A stretch of 64,000 nt of DNA, from the NCBI GenBank assembly GCA_016788205.1, contig JAEUTA010000025.1:1-64000 (forward strand). Direction: 5' to 3'. The DNA comes from Flavobacteriales bacterium. GTDB lineage: Bacteria; Bacteroidota; Bacteroidia; Flavobacteriales_F; PHOS-HE28. Position numbers and translations under genes: made by a program. The notes beneath the pieces were generated by a model. It had not been told where the DNA came from. It did not search any database and saw only the letters and a list, made by a program, of their open reading frames with translations. Within the stretch, counting starts at the first letter, position 1. Each line of letters opens with the position of its first letter. Shown here one piece after another: positions 50,488-59,427 of the stretch.

Positions 50488-52899
50488 ATGACCTTTCCCA
50501 ATGCTCTTCTGGCCGGTGCGTGTTCGGCCTTTCTGTTCGCCCTCGCTTCGACGGACTCTGCGGCACAGGTGAACATCAGTTCGGTGGGCCATCTATCCTA
50601 CGCCGACTTGCACAACGGCAGCCACATCGCCAACCTATGGGGTTATACCGATGAGTTCGGCAACGAGTATGCCCTCGTAGGGGTGAACGGGAACGGCGGC
50701 GAGACCGGAGGCATCAGCGTGGTGGACCTTAGTGATCCGGCGGATCCACAGGAGGTGTTCTTTCACCCGGGGCCTACCAGCATCTGGCGCGAGATCAAGG
50801 TTTGGGAAGACCATGCCTACATGACCACCGAAGCGGACAACGGGGGGCTCATCATCGTTGATCTTTCCCCGCTTCCGCAGAGCAATGAGCTTTCCGTGAC
50901 GCACTTCTTCGACCCCGCATGGGACACATCGCATTCGTTGTTCATCGATGAGAACGGCAGGTTGTTCATCCATGGTGCGAACGAGGGGAACGGAGGTGCC
51001 ATCATGTACGACCTTACACAGGATCCTGAAGCGCCCGTTCGCTTGGGGCAGTTCGACCAATGGTACGTCCATGACAGTTTCGCACGTGGCGATACGCTCT
51101 ATGCGGGGCACATCACCAATGGCTTCTTCAGCATCGTGGACGTAAGCGATCCTGCGAACCCGGTGCTGCTCGGGCAGCAGAATACGCCGAACAACTTCAC
51201 CCACAACACGTGGTTGGACGCCAGCGGGCGGTACCTCTACACCACGGACGAGCGGGAGAACGCGTATGTGGGGGCTTATGACGTGAGCGATCCGGCTGAC
51301 ATCCAGTTCATGGACAAACTCCAGAGCGACCCGGGTTCCAATGCCATACCCCACAACACCTATTGGTTGCCGGGCGACCATGTGGTCCAGAGCTATTACA
51401 CCTATGGCGTGTCCATCTACGATGTTTCGCATCCGGAGAACATGGTCGAAGTGGGCAGCTACGACACTTCACCGCTCACCGGTGGTGGCTTTTTCGGTGC
51501 GTGGGGTGTTTATCCCTACTTCCCATCGGGTCGCTTGATCGTATCGGACATCGAACAAGGTCTCTTCATTCTGGAACCGACCTATGCACGTGCCTGCTGG
51601 CTGGAGGGTGCTGTAACGAGCAGTGCCGGTGGCTCGCCAGTGGCCCAGGCATCCGTGGCGCTCACGGGGTCCGTTGCTTCGGACATCACCGGAATAGACG
51701 GCCTCTATAGCACTGGATTACTACAGCCAGGCAGCTACACGTTAACCGTTTCGGCCCCCGGCTACTTCCCCGCGACCATTGAAGGGGTCGTGCTACAGAC
51801 CGGTGAGACCACCCTGCAGGATGTTCAATTGGTGCCTTTGCCTACGTACGTGGTGAGCGGTGCAGTGATCACATCAGGAACAGGAGAATCTGTTCCCGGC
51901 GCACAGGTCTGGATGGTGAACAGCACCTATTCGTGGAATACCACCACCGCTGCGGACGGTACGTTCACTTTCCCTGCTGTTTATGATGGTTCGTACACCG
52001 TTGATATCGGAGCGTGGGGTTGGCACGGCGCGTGTCCGGCTGATGTATCCATCAATGGCGCGGGTTTGAACGGATGGACCGTTGAGTTGGAGCGGGGCTA
52101 TGCGGATGATTTCGCCTTGGACCTCGGCTGGAGCGTACAGAGCACGGCTTCGCGTGGCCGCTGGTCGCTGGGCGATCCTGCTGGCACCGTCTACCAGGGT
52201 GCTTACGCTAATCCCGAGGTGGATGTGGAGGGGGACTGCCGCGATCGCTGCTACGATACCGGGAATAGTGGAGGGAACCCGAACTCGGACGATCTGGATG
52301 AAGGATGGACGCTGCTCACTTCACCGGTGTTCGATGCAACGGGCCTTACCGATCCGCACATCCGTTATCACTACTGGTTCATCAACACCGGCGGTAGCAC
52401 CCCGCGCAACGATTCTCTGGTGATCTCCTTGACCGATGGTACCGATACGGTCGCCATACAGACGTTGACCGCCGAGGATGGCAATATGTCGGCCTGGCGG
52501 TTCAGTAACATCCGCATGGCGGATCATCTATCGCCGAGTGCATCCATGCGATTGCTCGTTCATGCATCGGACATGCTGCCGGACCAGCACATCGTTGAAG
52601 CGGCTTTCGATGCTTTCGAACTCGTGCCGGAAGCCACTACTTCCATGGTCGATCTTCCCGCGTCCGAGGTGTTGGCAGTATGGCCCAATCCTTCATCAGG
52701 CACGTTCAGCGTGCGCACCCATGAGCAGGATGCGAGGCTTGAGGTGCTGGATGCCGTTGGTCGTGCAGTGACCAGGTCACGAAGCTTGGTCGGTGGTATG
52801 GGTCTGTTGAAGACCGACCTTCCCGCAGGGGCTTATACAGTGGTGGTCACAGGACGCAGTGGGACGCGCCATACGGCGCGTATCGTCATCGCTCGCTGA
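50488..52899 (+). CDS. Choice-of-anchor B / LVIVD-repeat protein, T9SS-exported
   Basis: An 803-residue secreted protein. Signal peptide ends at DSAAQV. Residues about 25-365 are a beta-propeller of the LVIVD type (GGISVVDLSDPADPQ, FFSIVDVSDPANPVLLG, GVSIYDVSHPENMVEVG), as in choice-of-anchor B proteins. Two carboxypeptidase-regulatory-like domains (about 370-445 and 450-520) and a carbohydrate-binding-like beta-sandwich (about 530-710) follow; the last 75 residues (VWPNPSSGTFSVRTHE) are a T9SS type A sorting domain. No catalytic motif. The ATG was preferred to a GTG seven codons upstream. Its stop touches the stop of the TPR gene (shared TGATCA). Confidence 0.88.
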   Translation: MTFPNALLAGACSAFLFALASTDSAAQVNISSVGHLSYADLHNGSHIANLWGYTDEFGNEYALVGVNGNGGETGGISVVDLSDPADPQEVFFHPGPTSIWREIKVWEDHAYMTTEADNGGLIIVDLSPLPQSNELSVTHFFDPAWDTSHSLFIDENGRLFIHGANEGNGGAIMYDLTQDPEAPVRLGQFDQWYVHDSFARGDTLYAGHITNGFFSIVDVSDPANPVLLGQQNTPNNFTHNTWLDASGRYLYTTDERENAYVGAYDVSDPADIQFMDKLQSDPGSNAIPHNTYWLPGDHVVQSYYTYGVSIYDVSHPENMVEVGSYDTSPLTGGGFFGAWGVYPYFPSGRLIVSDIEQGLFILEPTYARACWLEGAVTSSAGGSPVAQASVALTGSVASDITGIDGLYSTGLLQPGSYTLTVSAPGYFPATIEGVVLQTGETTLQDVQLVPLPTYVVSGAVITSGTGESVPGAQVWMVNSTYSWNTTTAADGTFTFPAVYDGSYTVDIGAWGWHGACPADVSINGAGLNGWTVELERGYADDFALDLGWSVQSTASRGRWSLGDPAGTVYQGAYANPEVDVEGDCRDRCYDTGNSGGNPNSDDLDEGWTLLTSPVFDATGLTDPHIRYHYWFINTGGSTPRNDSLVISLTDGTDTVAIQTLTAEDGNMSAWRFSNIRMADHLSPSASMRLLVHASDMLPDQHIVEAAFDAFELVPEATTSMVDLPASEVLAVWPNPSSGTFSVRTHEQDARLEVLDAVGRAVTRSRSLVGGMGLLKTDLPAGAYTVVVTGRSGTRHTARIVIAR

Positions 52900-53865
52900 T
52901 CACTTGCGCTTCTGCGGATTGGAACTGGTATCGCAGTTCTCCTTGATCAACTTCTCCACTTCGGGAACTCCTCCAAGGGCCTTGGCCAGGGTAAGGTCCT
53001 CGCAAGCCTTGGCGCGATCCCCTTTCCGCAGGCGCAACATGGCACGTGTGCGCAGCGCGAAGGGGTTGGCAGGGTAGGAGCGCAAACTGCGTTCAACATC
53101 CGACCAAGCCTCCGCATCCTTATTGAGCATCAGATTCACATACGCTCGGTTGCTCAAGGCTACCGGTTCATCCTTATCGATCGAGAGCGCCTCTTCGATC
53201 ATCTTGCTCGCCTCATCGTATCGTCCCAACATGGTAAGTTCGAAACCGCGGTTGCTCCAATGCCCCACTTGTCCGGGTTCCAGCGCGCAGAGCTGCTCGA
53301 GCACGCGTAAGGCATCCTCATGCCGACCTTCCTGATCGTAAAGTCGGGCAAGAACCTTGAAGGCTTCCGGGTCGGAAGGTGTTCCGGCAACGCCCGCTTC
53401 CAAGTCCGCGATGGCCGTGCGGTAATGCTTCAGTTCGGTGCGCACTTCCCCGCGCAGTACTTGCGCCTGCGCTTTCAGGAGTGGTTGTGAAGCCAGGTCG
53501 ATGGCTCTCGTGCTATGCTCTTCCGCTTTTTCCAGGTCTTCACTGCGGAACGCGTACACGGCGCGCTGGTAGTGTGCGTTGGCTGAAGTACTGTCCTTGC
53601 GCAGGGCTTGTTCCACATCCTGGATGAAGTGGTCCATGCGGTCCAGGGCATACCAGGCTCGCGCACGCGCCAGGAAGCTGGTGGCACTTGGTTCTTCCTT
53701 GATCGCTTTATCGTAGAACTCCAGCGCACGCTGCGGTTTCTCCAAACGCAACAGCGAATCGCCTCGCAATATGTTGATGCGGGCTTCTTGCGCCGAGACA
53801 TCGGAAGCGCCAAGGCTTAGGAACAGCAGGAAGGCTGCGTTGTGGAAATACCGGGCGATGGGCAT
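52900..53865 (-). CDS. Exported TPR-repeat protein
   Basis: A 321-residue periplasmic protein: signal peptide ending at SDVSAQ, then about eight tetratricopeptide repeats with the usual A-x3-Y/F-x-A spacing (QRALEFYDKAIKEEP, EKAEEHSTRAIDLAS, RTAIADLEAGVAGTP, EDALRVLEQLCALEP, DEASKMIEEALSIDK). A protein-interaction scaffold with unknown partner. The longer open frame runs into tsaD; the chosen ATG is 10 bases behind a perfect TACCTTTG box that lies between the two genes. Confidence 0.85.
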   Translation of the reverse strand: MPIARYFHNAAFLLFLSLGASDVSAQEARINILRGDSLLRLEKPQRALEFYDKAIKEEPSATSFLARARAWYALDRMDHFIQDVEQALRKDSTSANAHYQRAVYAFRSEDLEKAEEHSTRAIDLASQPLLKAQAQVLRGEVRTELKHYRTAIADLEAGVAGTPSDPEAFKVLARLYDQEGRHEDALRVLEQLCALEPGQVGHWSNRGFELTMLGRYDEASKMIEEALSIDKDEPVALSNRAYVNLMLNKDAEAWSDVERSLRSYPANPFALRTRAMLRLRKGDRAKACEDLTLAKALGGVPEVEKLIKENCDTSSNPQKRK

Positions 53866-53875
53866 GCGGATGCGA

Positions 53876-53908
53876 CAAAGGTAACGGGTCGGTACGAGCC
53901 GTGCCCAA
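53876..53908 (-). promoter_or_regulatory. Promoter TTG-N22-TACCTTTG for the TPR gene
   Basis: Minus-strand TTG, 22 bases, TACCTTTG (perfect TAnnTTTG), 10 bases before the ATG. It gives the TPR gene its own promoter although tsaD lies 53 bases upstream on the same strand. Confidence 0.55.
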
Positions 53909-53918
53909 GCACCGCCGC

Positions 53919-54929
53919 TCATCGCGGATGGGGCACCGAACTGAGGTCCGCGAACCGTTCCGCGTGGAACAGGAAATGCCCGGCCATGGCCACCATGGCA
54001 CCGTTGTCGGTACAATAGGCCAAAGGCGGCACATGCGTTTTCCAGCCCTCGCGGCGCCCCAGTTCCTCCAATTGCCTCCGGAGCGCGCTGTTCGCGCTCA
54101 CCCCGCCGGACATGGCCACCTCCCGGATACCGTGCGCTCGACCGGCTTTCTGCACTTTGCGAAGGACGATATCGATGATGCATTGTTGAAGGGAAGCACA
54201 CAGGTGCGGCAATTCGCGTTCCACGAAGTCCGGCTCCTTTTCCATCCCATGACGGACGATGTTGTTGAAGGCTGTCTTCACCCCACTGAAACTCATGTCC
54301 AGTCCGGTGATGGAGGGCATGGGCAGCTTGTACCGTCTAGGATCACCGGTGGCGTTCTTATCCACGAGCGGCCCGCCGGGGTAGGGAAGGCCGAGCACTT
54401 TCGCCCCTTTATCGAACGCCTCGCCGGCGGCATCGTCCAAGGTGGTACCGATGATCTCCATGTCCAACGGGCCCTTGATCAGCACTAATAATGTGTGGCC
54501 GCCGCTCACCGTAAGGTTCAAGAATGGGAAAGATGGGGGTTCGCGCTCTTCACCATCACGGATGAAGTGGGCCAGTACATGGGCTTGCATATGATCCACG
54601 GCCAACAACGGTATGTCCAATGCCTGGGCGAACGAACGGGCGAAACAGGTACCGACCAATAATGCGCCAATAAGCCCCGGGCCTTGGGTGAACGCCACGG
54701 CGGAAAGTTCTCGTCTGTCCACCCCGGCGATGCGCAGCGCTTCATCCACAACGGGAACGATGTGCTCTTGGTGGGCCCTGCTGGCCAGTTCCGGCACCAC
54801 ACCGCCCCATTGCTGGTGCACATCCTGACCGGCCACCACGTTGGAGCGCAGCACACCATCCACGAGCACGGCGGCAGCGGTCTCGTCGCAGGAGCTTTCG
54901 ATGCCGAGGATGATCGTGGGGCTGGACAT
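53919..54929 (-). CDS. tsaD: tRNA N6-adenosine threonylcarbamoyltransferase TsaD
   Basis: A 336-residue enzyme that transfers the threonylcarbamoyl group to A37 of tRNAs reading ANN codons, with TsaB and TsaE. ASKHA-fold landmarks: GIESSCDETAAAVLVDG at the N-terminus, FTQGPGLIGALLVG, the metal site DHMQAHVLAH (HxxxH), LTVSGGHTLLVL, TLDDAAGEAFDKGAKVLGLP, MSFSGVKTAF and MSGGVSANSALR. Full family length with no insertions. It is divergent from tamB, 37 bases away. Confidence 0.97.
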   Translation of the reverse strand: MSSPTIILGIESSCDETAAAVLVDGVLRSNVVAGQDVHQQWGGVVPELASRAHQEHIVPVVDEALRIAGVDRRELSAVAFTQGPGLIGALLVGTCFARSFAQALDIPLLAVDHMQAHVLAHFIRDGEEREPPSFPFLNLTVSGGHTLLVLIKGPLDMEIIGTTLDDAAGEAFDKGAKVLGLPYPGGPLVDKNATGDPRRYKLPMPSITGLDMSFSGVKTAFNNIVRHGMEKEPDFVERELPHLCASLQQCIIDIVLRKVQKAGRAHGIREVAMSGGVSANSALRRQLEELGRREGWKTHVPPLAYCTDNGAMVAMAGHFLFHAERFADLSSVPHPR

Positions 54930-54936
54930 GGCGGGC

Positions 54937-54944
54937 TATTTTTG
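54937..54944 (+). promoter_or_regulatory. -7 box TATTTTTG for tamB
   Basis: Perfect TAnnTTTG in the 37-base gap between tsaD and tamB, oriented toward tamB, 22 bases before the TTG start. Confidence 0.5.
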
Positions 54945-54966
54945 AGCACTTGGGCCCATTCCTTGC

Positions 54967-57900
54967 TTGGAAGCGGGCAAAACTAAGGTCAACCTGGCGG
55001 CAGCATCCATATACCGATGGACCAAGCGGGTCTTCCGTTGGCTGGCCATCTCGTTGCTGGTCCTTGCGATACTCTTCGTGGTGTCAGGGCTGTTGCTGCT
55101 TTGGCCACCGGTGCAGAACAAGGTGGTGCATTGGTTGGGCGAGAAGGCTTCCGAGGAGTTGGGAACGCCGGTCAGTATCGGCGAGGTGATGCTCTCGCCG
55201 TGGGGCCAGTTGGTCTTCAATGATGTGTTCATCGCCGACCTGGATGGCGATACCCTCATCACGGCGCATGCGCTTCGGGTGAAGGCCTTGCGCATACACC
55301 CGCGATCCCGTGTGATCGCGGTGGGAGGTTTGCAGCTGACCGGTGCTCGGTTCGCGCTGCGCACGCCGCCGGGCGAAGTGAAAAGCAACCTCACCTTGTT
55401 GTTGGATAGACTTGCCACCAGCGATACCTCATCCTCCGGTGGCGACTGGACCGTTCGATGCAAACGGTTCAACATCGAAGACCTCCACTTCTCCTATCAC
55501 AACGCGAACACGTCACCGATCCCGTTCGGTGTTGATTTCGAGCACGTGAACGTGACCCACGCGCACATAGCCGGGCGTGAGCTCTCCGTGGTCGGTGACT
55601 CGATCCGCGCCAACTTGTTCCGATTCCAGCTCCACGAACGCAGCGGACTGGAAGTGGACGAATTGCGCGGACTTGCCGCCGTCAGTGGTCGCGGCATCAC
55701 GATCCAGGATCTTCATCTGCGCACCCCACGTTCGTCCGCCGAAGGAGAACTCGCGTTCACCACGGAGGGTTGGACGGACTACAACGACTTCAACGAGCGT
55801 GTGCGGATGAAGCTGCGGTTGGATACGGCCGAAGTGGACTTCGCGGACATCGCGCTCTTTGCCCCGGAGCTCGAAGGAGTGGAGTATCCGATCCGCATGC
55901 GCGGCAGAATGCGCGGCACCGTGGCCGAACTCAAAGGGCGTGACATGCTCGTTTCCTTCGGTCATCGTTCGTACTTCGCAGGTAACGCTGAACTGAGCGG
56001 CCTACCGGACATCACCAACACGTTCATGGTGTTGGACATCAACGAGCTGGTTACCGATCATCGCGACCTGTCGACCCTGCCGGTTCCGCCCTTCACCGCT
56101 GGTGATCGGTTGGTGTTGCCGACCGAGGTGGCTCAGCTTGGGACCATCCGTTTCGCGGGGAACTTCACGGGTTTCATGCGGGCCTTCACCACCTATGGCA
56201 GGGCCAGCACCGATCTGGGTGTGATCAACACGGATGTTTCCTACGAGCGCGACACGGTCAGCGACGTTTTCACCATCACTGGTCGGGTCGTATCGCCGGG
56301 GTTCGATCTGGGTCCACTGGCTGGTACGAGCACCTTGGGGCCGGTGGCCGCGAACGTGCGGGTAAAGGCCAGTGGAAGAAGCTTCAATGCGTTGAAGGCC
56401 GATCTCGAGGGCACGCTGCCCATGCTCACGGTCAACCAGCGTCGTATCACCGGTATCACCGCGAACGGTCGGTTGGAGCGCAATCTCTTCAACGGCGAGC
56501 TCACCACGGTAGATGCTAACTTGAAGATGCACTTCAAGGGACTTGCGGATCTGCGCAAGCGCTGGCCTCAAGTGGATTTCAGGGCAGAAGTGGAGCACAT
56601 GGATCTGAATGCCCTCGGATTCGTTGACGCGCCCGGTTACAATTCCTTGAAGGTGGACATCGCGGCCAGTGGCCGACTCTCGCCCGACAGCCTGTCGGGG
56701 TGGTTGATGTTGGAGGACATCTCGTACTGCACGGGTAGTAAAGACCATGAATTGGGCGACGTCCGGTTGCGCAGTGGGCGGGAGGCCGGACAGAACGTGC
56801 TCGAGCTCAACTCGGACTTCGCCGATGCGCGGGTTGAAGGTGAGTTCATGCCTACGCGTGTTCCTGGTCTGTTCGTCAATACGTTGTACAGTGTGTTCCC
56901 GGCGTTGCAGCGCGAAGTGCAATACGCCCAGGCCGAGCAGCGGTTCAATTTTCGCGTGGTCACCGGTGAGACGGCACCCGTGCTTGATCTGGTCGCACCG
57001 GGACTGGTGCTCGCTCCAGGCAGTGTGATCGCCGGATCGATGGACAGCAAGGTCTTCGACATCGACGTTTCGGCCGACATACCCTATTTCGACTATGCTG
57101 GTGCGCGTTTCGATTCTGTGCAGGTGATCATGGACAAGACGCTGGACGTATTGGCCTTTTCGGCGCGGAGCTCCGCGCAGCGGTTCAAGGATGGAACATG
57201 GTTCTCGGGCACATCTGCGCGTGGCATCGCCTACCAGGACGAAGTGGAACTGGCTTTGGGGTGGACCGATTCCAACGGAGGGACCAATGGTCATCTGGAC
57301 CTACAGGGTCAGGTGCACGGGCCGCGTTCAGTGGACCTTGACCTGCTGCCTTCCAGCCTCTTCTTCGGCCGGGGCAACTGGGCCAATACAGAGGTCGCCC
57401 ACATCGCCATCGATTCTTCGGATATCGTTCTGGATTCGCTCGTGTTGTTCAATGCCGGGCAGCGGATAGCGTTGAGCGGCGGTGTTTCCCGTGATCCTGA
57501 GCAGGCCCTCAACTTCGATCTTATCGATGTGCGCTTGGAGAACCTGGAGCCCTTGCTGCAAGGTCCCTTGATCAAAGGGATCCTCGGCGGCGAGGGTCGT
57601 CTCTTCGACGTTTATGGTACGCCTTACCTCACCAGCTACCTCTGCGCCGATAGCGTGAGCGTGAAGGAAAGCCCCATCGGTGATATCAGGTTCTCTGCCG
57701 GATGGTCCCAAGGTTCGGGTAGCATAGACCTGAACGGGGAGATCACAAGGGGCTCCATCAAAGCGTTGGACTTCATGGGTCGTATGGAACCGAAGAACGA
57801 CAACAAGTTGGATGTGGATCTCATCTTCGACCAGTTCGATCTCACCTTCATCGAGCCGTATCTTCCCGAAGGGATAAGCGACATACAAGGACTGGTGACG

Positions 57901-59427
57901 GGTACTGTCGCGGTCACCGGCGAATTGGAGCAGCCGGAAGTGAACGGTGTGGTGGACCTCGAGGATGCCGGTCTTCGGATCGACTACCTGAACACCTTAT
58001 ACACCTTCACGCACCAGGTGAAGATCGCCCCGGACATGTTCGCGCTCGATCTCGTGACCATCCGCGACGAAGAAGGCCATACGGCCAAAGTCGGTGGCAC
58101 CATCCTGCACAATGGACTGAAGGATTGGAATTTCAACGTTTGGGGTGAGATGCATGACCTGATGGTGTTGAATACCACCGTCAATGATAACGGGCTCTAC
58201 TATGGAAAGGCTTATGCGAACGGTGACCTGGAAGTGAGCGGTAGTATCGATCTGTTGGAGATCACCGTGGATGCCAGTACCGGCCCGGGCACTGATATCC
58301 ATTTCCCGGTGGGTGGTAGCACGGAGATCTCCGATGTAGGCTTCGTGCAATTCACATCATCGGATACCACGGATACGGAGGAGCAGGTGATAGACCTCAG
58401 TGGAATAGCGCTGGACATGAAGGTGGATGTGACACCCGATGCGCGCATGGAGCTCATCTTCGATCCCACGGTGGGCGACATCATGAGCGGTAGGGGCAGG
58501 GGGGACATCGAGATGAACGTGAGCCAGGCCGGGGAATTCCGGATGTTGGGCCAGGTGGAGATCACGGAAGGGGATTACCTCTTCACCCTCCGTAATGTGG
58601 TGAACAAGAAGTTCGTCGTGATACCGGGTGGTCGGATCGTCTGGTTCGGTGATCCGTTCGATGCCCAACTCGACCTCCAAGCCGTGTATAAGGTACGTGC
58701 GCCGTTATATGATATCATGTTCGAGAAGAACGAGGCCTACAAGAAGCGTGTCCCGGTGGACGTGACGATGCGGTTGCGGGACAAACTGATGAACCCCGAG
58801 ATCGGCTTCGAGGTTCGGTTGCCTACGGTGGATGAGAACACACGGACGCAAGTGAGCAGCGTGCTCAGTACCGAGCAGGAGCTCAACCGGCAAGTGTTCT
58901 CGTTGATCGTGCTCAACCGTTTCATACAGCCGCAAAGCATCACCGGTGCTGGTACGCCCGGTTCGGGTGGTAACGTGGCGGGGACCACCGGTAGTGAGCT
59001 GCTCAGCAACCAGGTGAGCAACTGGCTTTCCAAACTCAGTGATGACTTCGACCTCGGTGTCAATTACCGTCCGGGCGATAACATCACGCAGGACGAGCTT
59101 GAAGTGGCCATGTCCACGCAGCTCTTCAATGAGCGGCTTCTACTAAGCACCAACGTGGGTGTCAGCTACGGCGCCCAAAGCAATGGCAATAACGCGAACA
59201 ACCTGATCGGCGATTTCCAAGTGGAATATCTCCTTACGCGCGAGGACAGGCTGCGACTGAAGGTCTTCAGCATGAGCAACGATCGCAATCTCACGCGCAG
59301 CGACCAGGCCACCACCACGCAGGGTGCCGGTATCACCTATCGCGAGGAGTTCAGCACATGGGGCGAACTGTGGCAGAAGCTGCTGAACAACTTCCGGCGC
59401 GAGAGCAAGGACAGGAAGTTCGACTGA
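54967..59427 (+). CDS. tamB: TamB-like translocation and assembly / lipid transport protein (DUF490)
   Basis: A 1,486-residue inner-membrane-anchored periplasmic protein. One N-terminal membrane helix (about 20-45, WLAISLLVLAILFVVSGLLLL) is followed by a very long run of beta strands typical of AsmA/TamB bridge proteins, and a C-terminal DUF490 domain (about 1050-1420; IPGGRIVWFGDPFDAQLDLQ, VRLPTVDENTRTQVSSVLS). TamB-type proteins are thought to carry phospholipids to the outer membrane or help assemble barrels. The frame has no ATG before residue 70; TTG at 54967 is the most likely start, supported by the adjacent promoter box, but it is unusual and should be viewed with caution. Confidence 0.88.
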   Translation: MEAGKTKVNLAAASIYRWTKRVFRWLAISLLVLAILFVVSGLLLLWPPVQNKVVHWLGEKASEELGTPVSIGEVMLSPWGQLVFNDVFIADLDGDTLITAHALRVKALRIHPRSRVIAVGGLQLTGARFALRTPPGEVKSNLTLLLDRLATSDTSSSGGDWTVRCKRFNIEDLHFSYHNANTSPIPFGVDFEHVNVTHAHIAGRELSVVGDSIRANLFRFQLHERSGLEVDELRGLAAVSGRGITIQDLHLRTPRSSAEGELAFTTEGWTDYNDFNERVRMKLRLDTAEVDFADIALFAPELEGVEYPIRMRGRMRGTVAELKGRDMLVSFGHRSYFAGNAELSGLPDITNTFMVLDINELVTDHRDLSTLPVPPFTAGDRLVLPTEVAQLGTIRFAGNFTGFMRAFTTYGRASTDLGVINTDVSYERDTVSDVFTITGRVVSPGFDLGPLAGTSTLGPVAANVRVKASGRSFNALKADLEGTLPMLTVNQRRITGITANGRLERNLFNGELTTVDANLKMHFKGLADLRKRWPQVDFRAEVEHMDLNALGFVDAPGYNSLKVDIAASGRLSPDSLSGWLMLEDISYCTGSKDHELGDVRLRSGREAGQNVLELNSDFADARVEGEFMPTRVPGLFVNTLYSVFPALQREVQYAQAEQRFNFRVVTGETAPVLDLVAPGLVLAPGSVIAGSMDSKVFDIDVSADIPYFDYAGARFDSVQVIMDKTLDVLAFSARSSAQRFKDGTWFSGTSARGIAYQDEVELALGWTDSNGGTNGHLDLQGQVHGPRSVDLDLLPSSLFFGRGNWANTEVAHIAIDSSDIVLDSLVLFNAGQRIALSGGVSRDPEQALNFDLIDVRLENLEPLLQGPLIKGILGGEGRLFDVYGTPYLTSYLCADSVSVKESPIGDIRFSAGWSQGSGSIDLNGEITRGSIKALDFMGRMEPKNDNKLDVDLIFDQFDLTFIEPYLPEGISDIQGLVTGTVAVTGELEQPEVNGVVDLEDAGLRIDYLNTLYTFTHQVKIAPDMFALDLVTIRDEEGHTAKVGGTILHNGLKDWNFNVWGEMHDLMVLNTTVNDNGLYYGKAYANGDLEVSGSIDLLEITVDASTGPGTDIHFPVGGSTEISDVGFVQFTSSDTTDTEEQVIDLSGIALDMKVDVTPDARMELIFDPTVGDIMSGRGRGDIEMNVSQAGEFRMLGQVEITEGDYLFTLRNVVNKKFVVIPGGRIVWFGDPFDAQLDLQAVYKVRAPLYDIMFEKNEAYKKRVPVDVTMRLRDKLMNPEIGFEVRLPTVDENTRTQVSSVLSTEQELNRQVFSLIVLNRFIQPQSITGAGTPGSGGNVAGTTGSELLSNQVSNWLSKLSDDFDLGVNYRPGDNITQDELEVAMSTQLFNERLLLSTNVGVSYGAQSNGNNANNLIGDFQVEYLLTREDRLRLKVFSMSNDRNLTRSDQATTTQGAGITYREEFSTWGELWQKLLNNFRRESKDRKFD

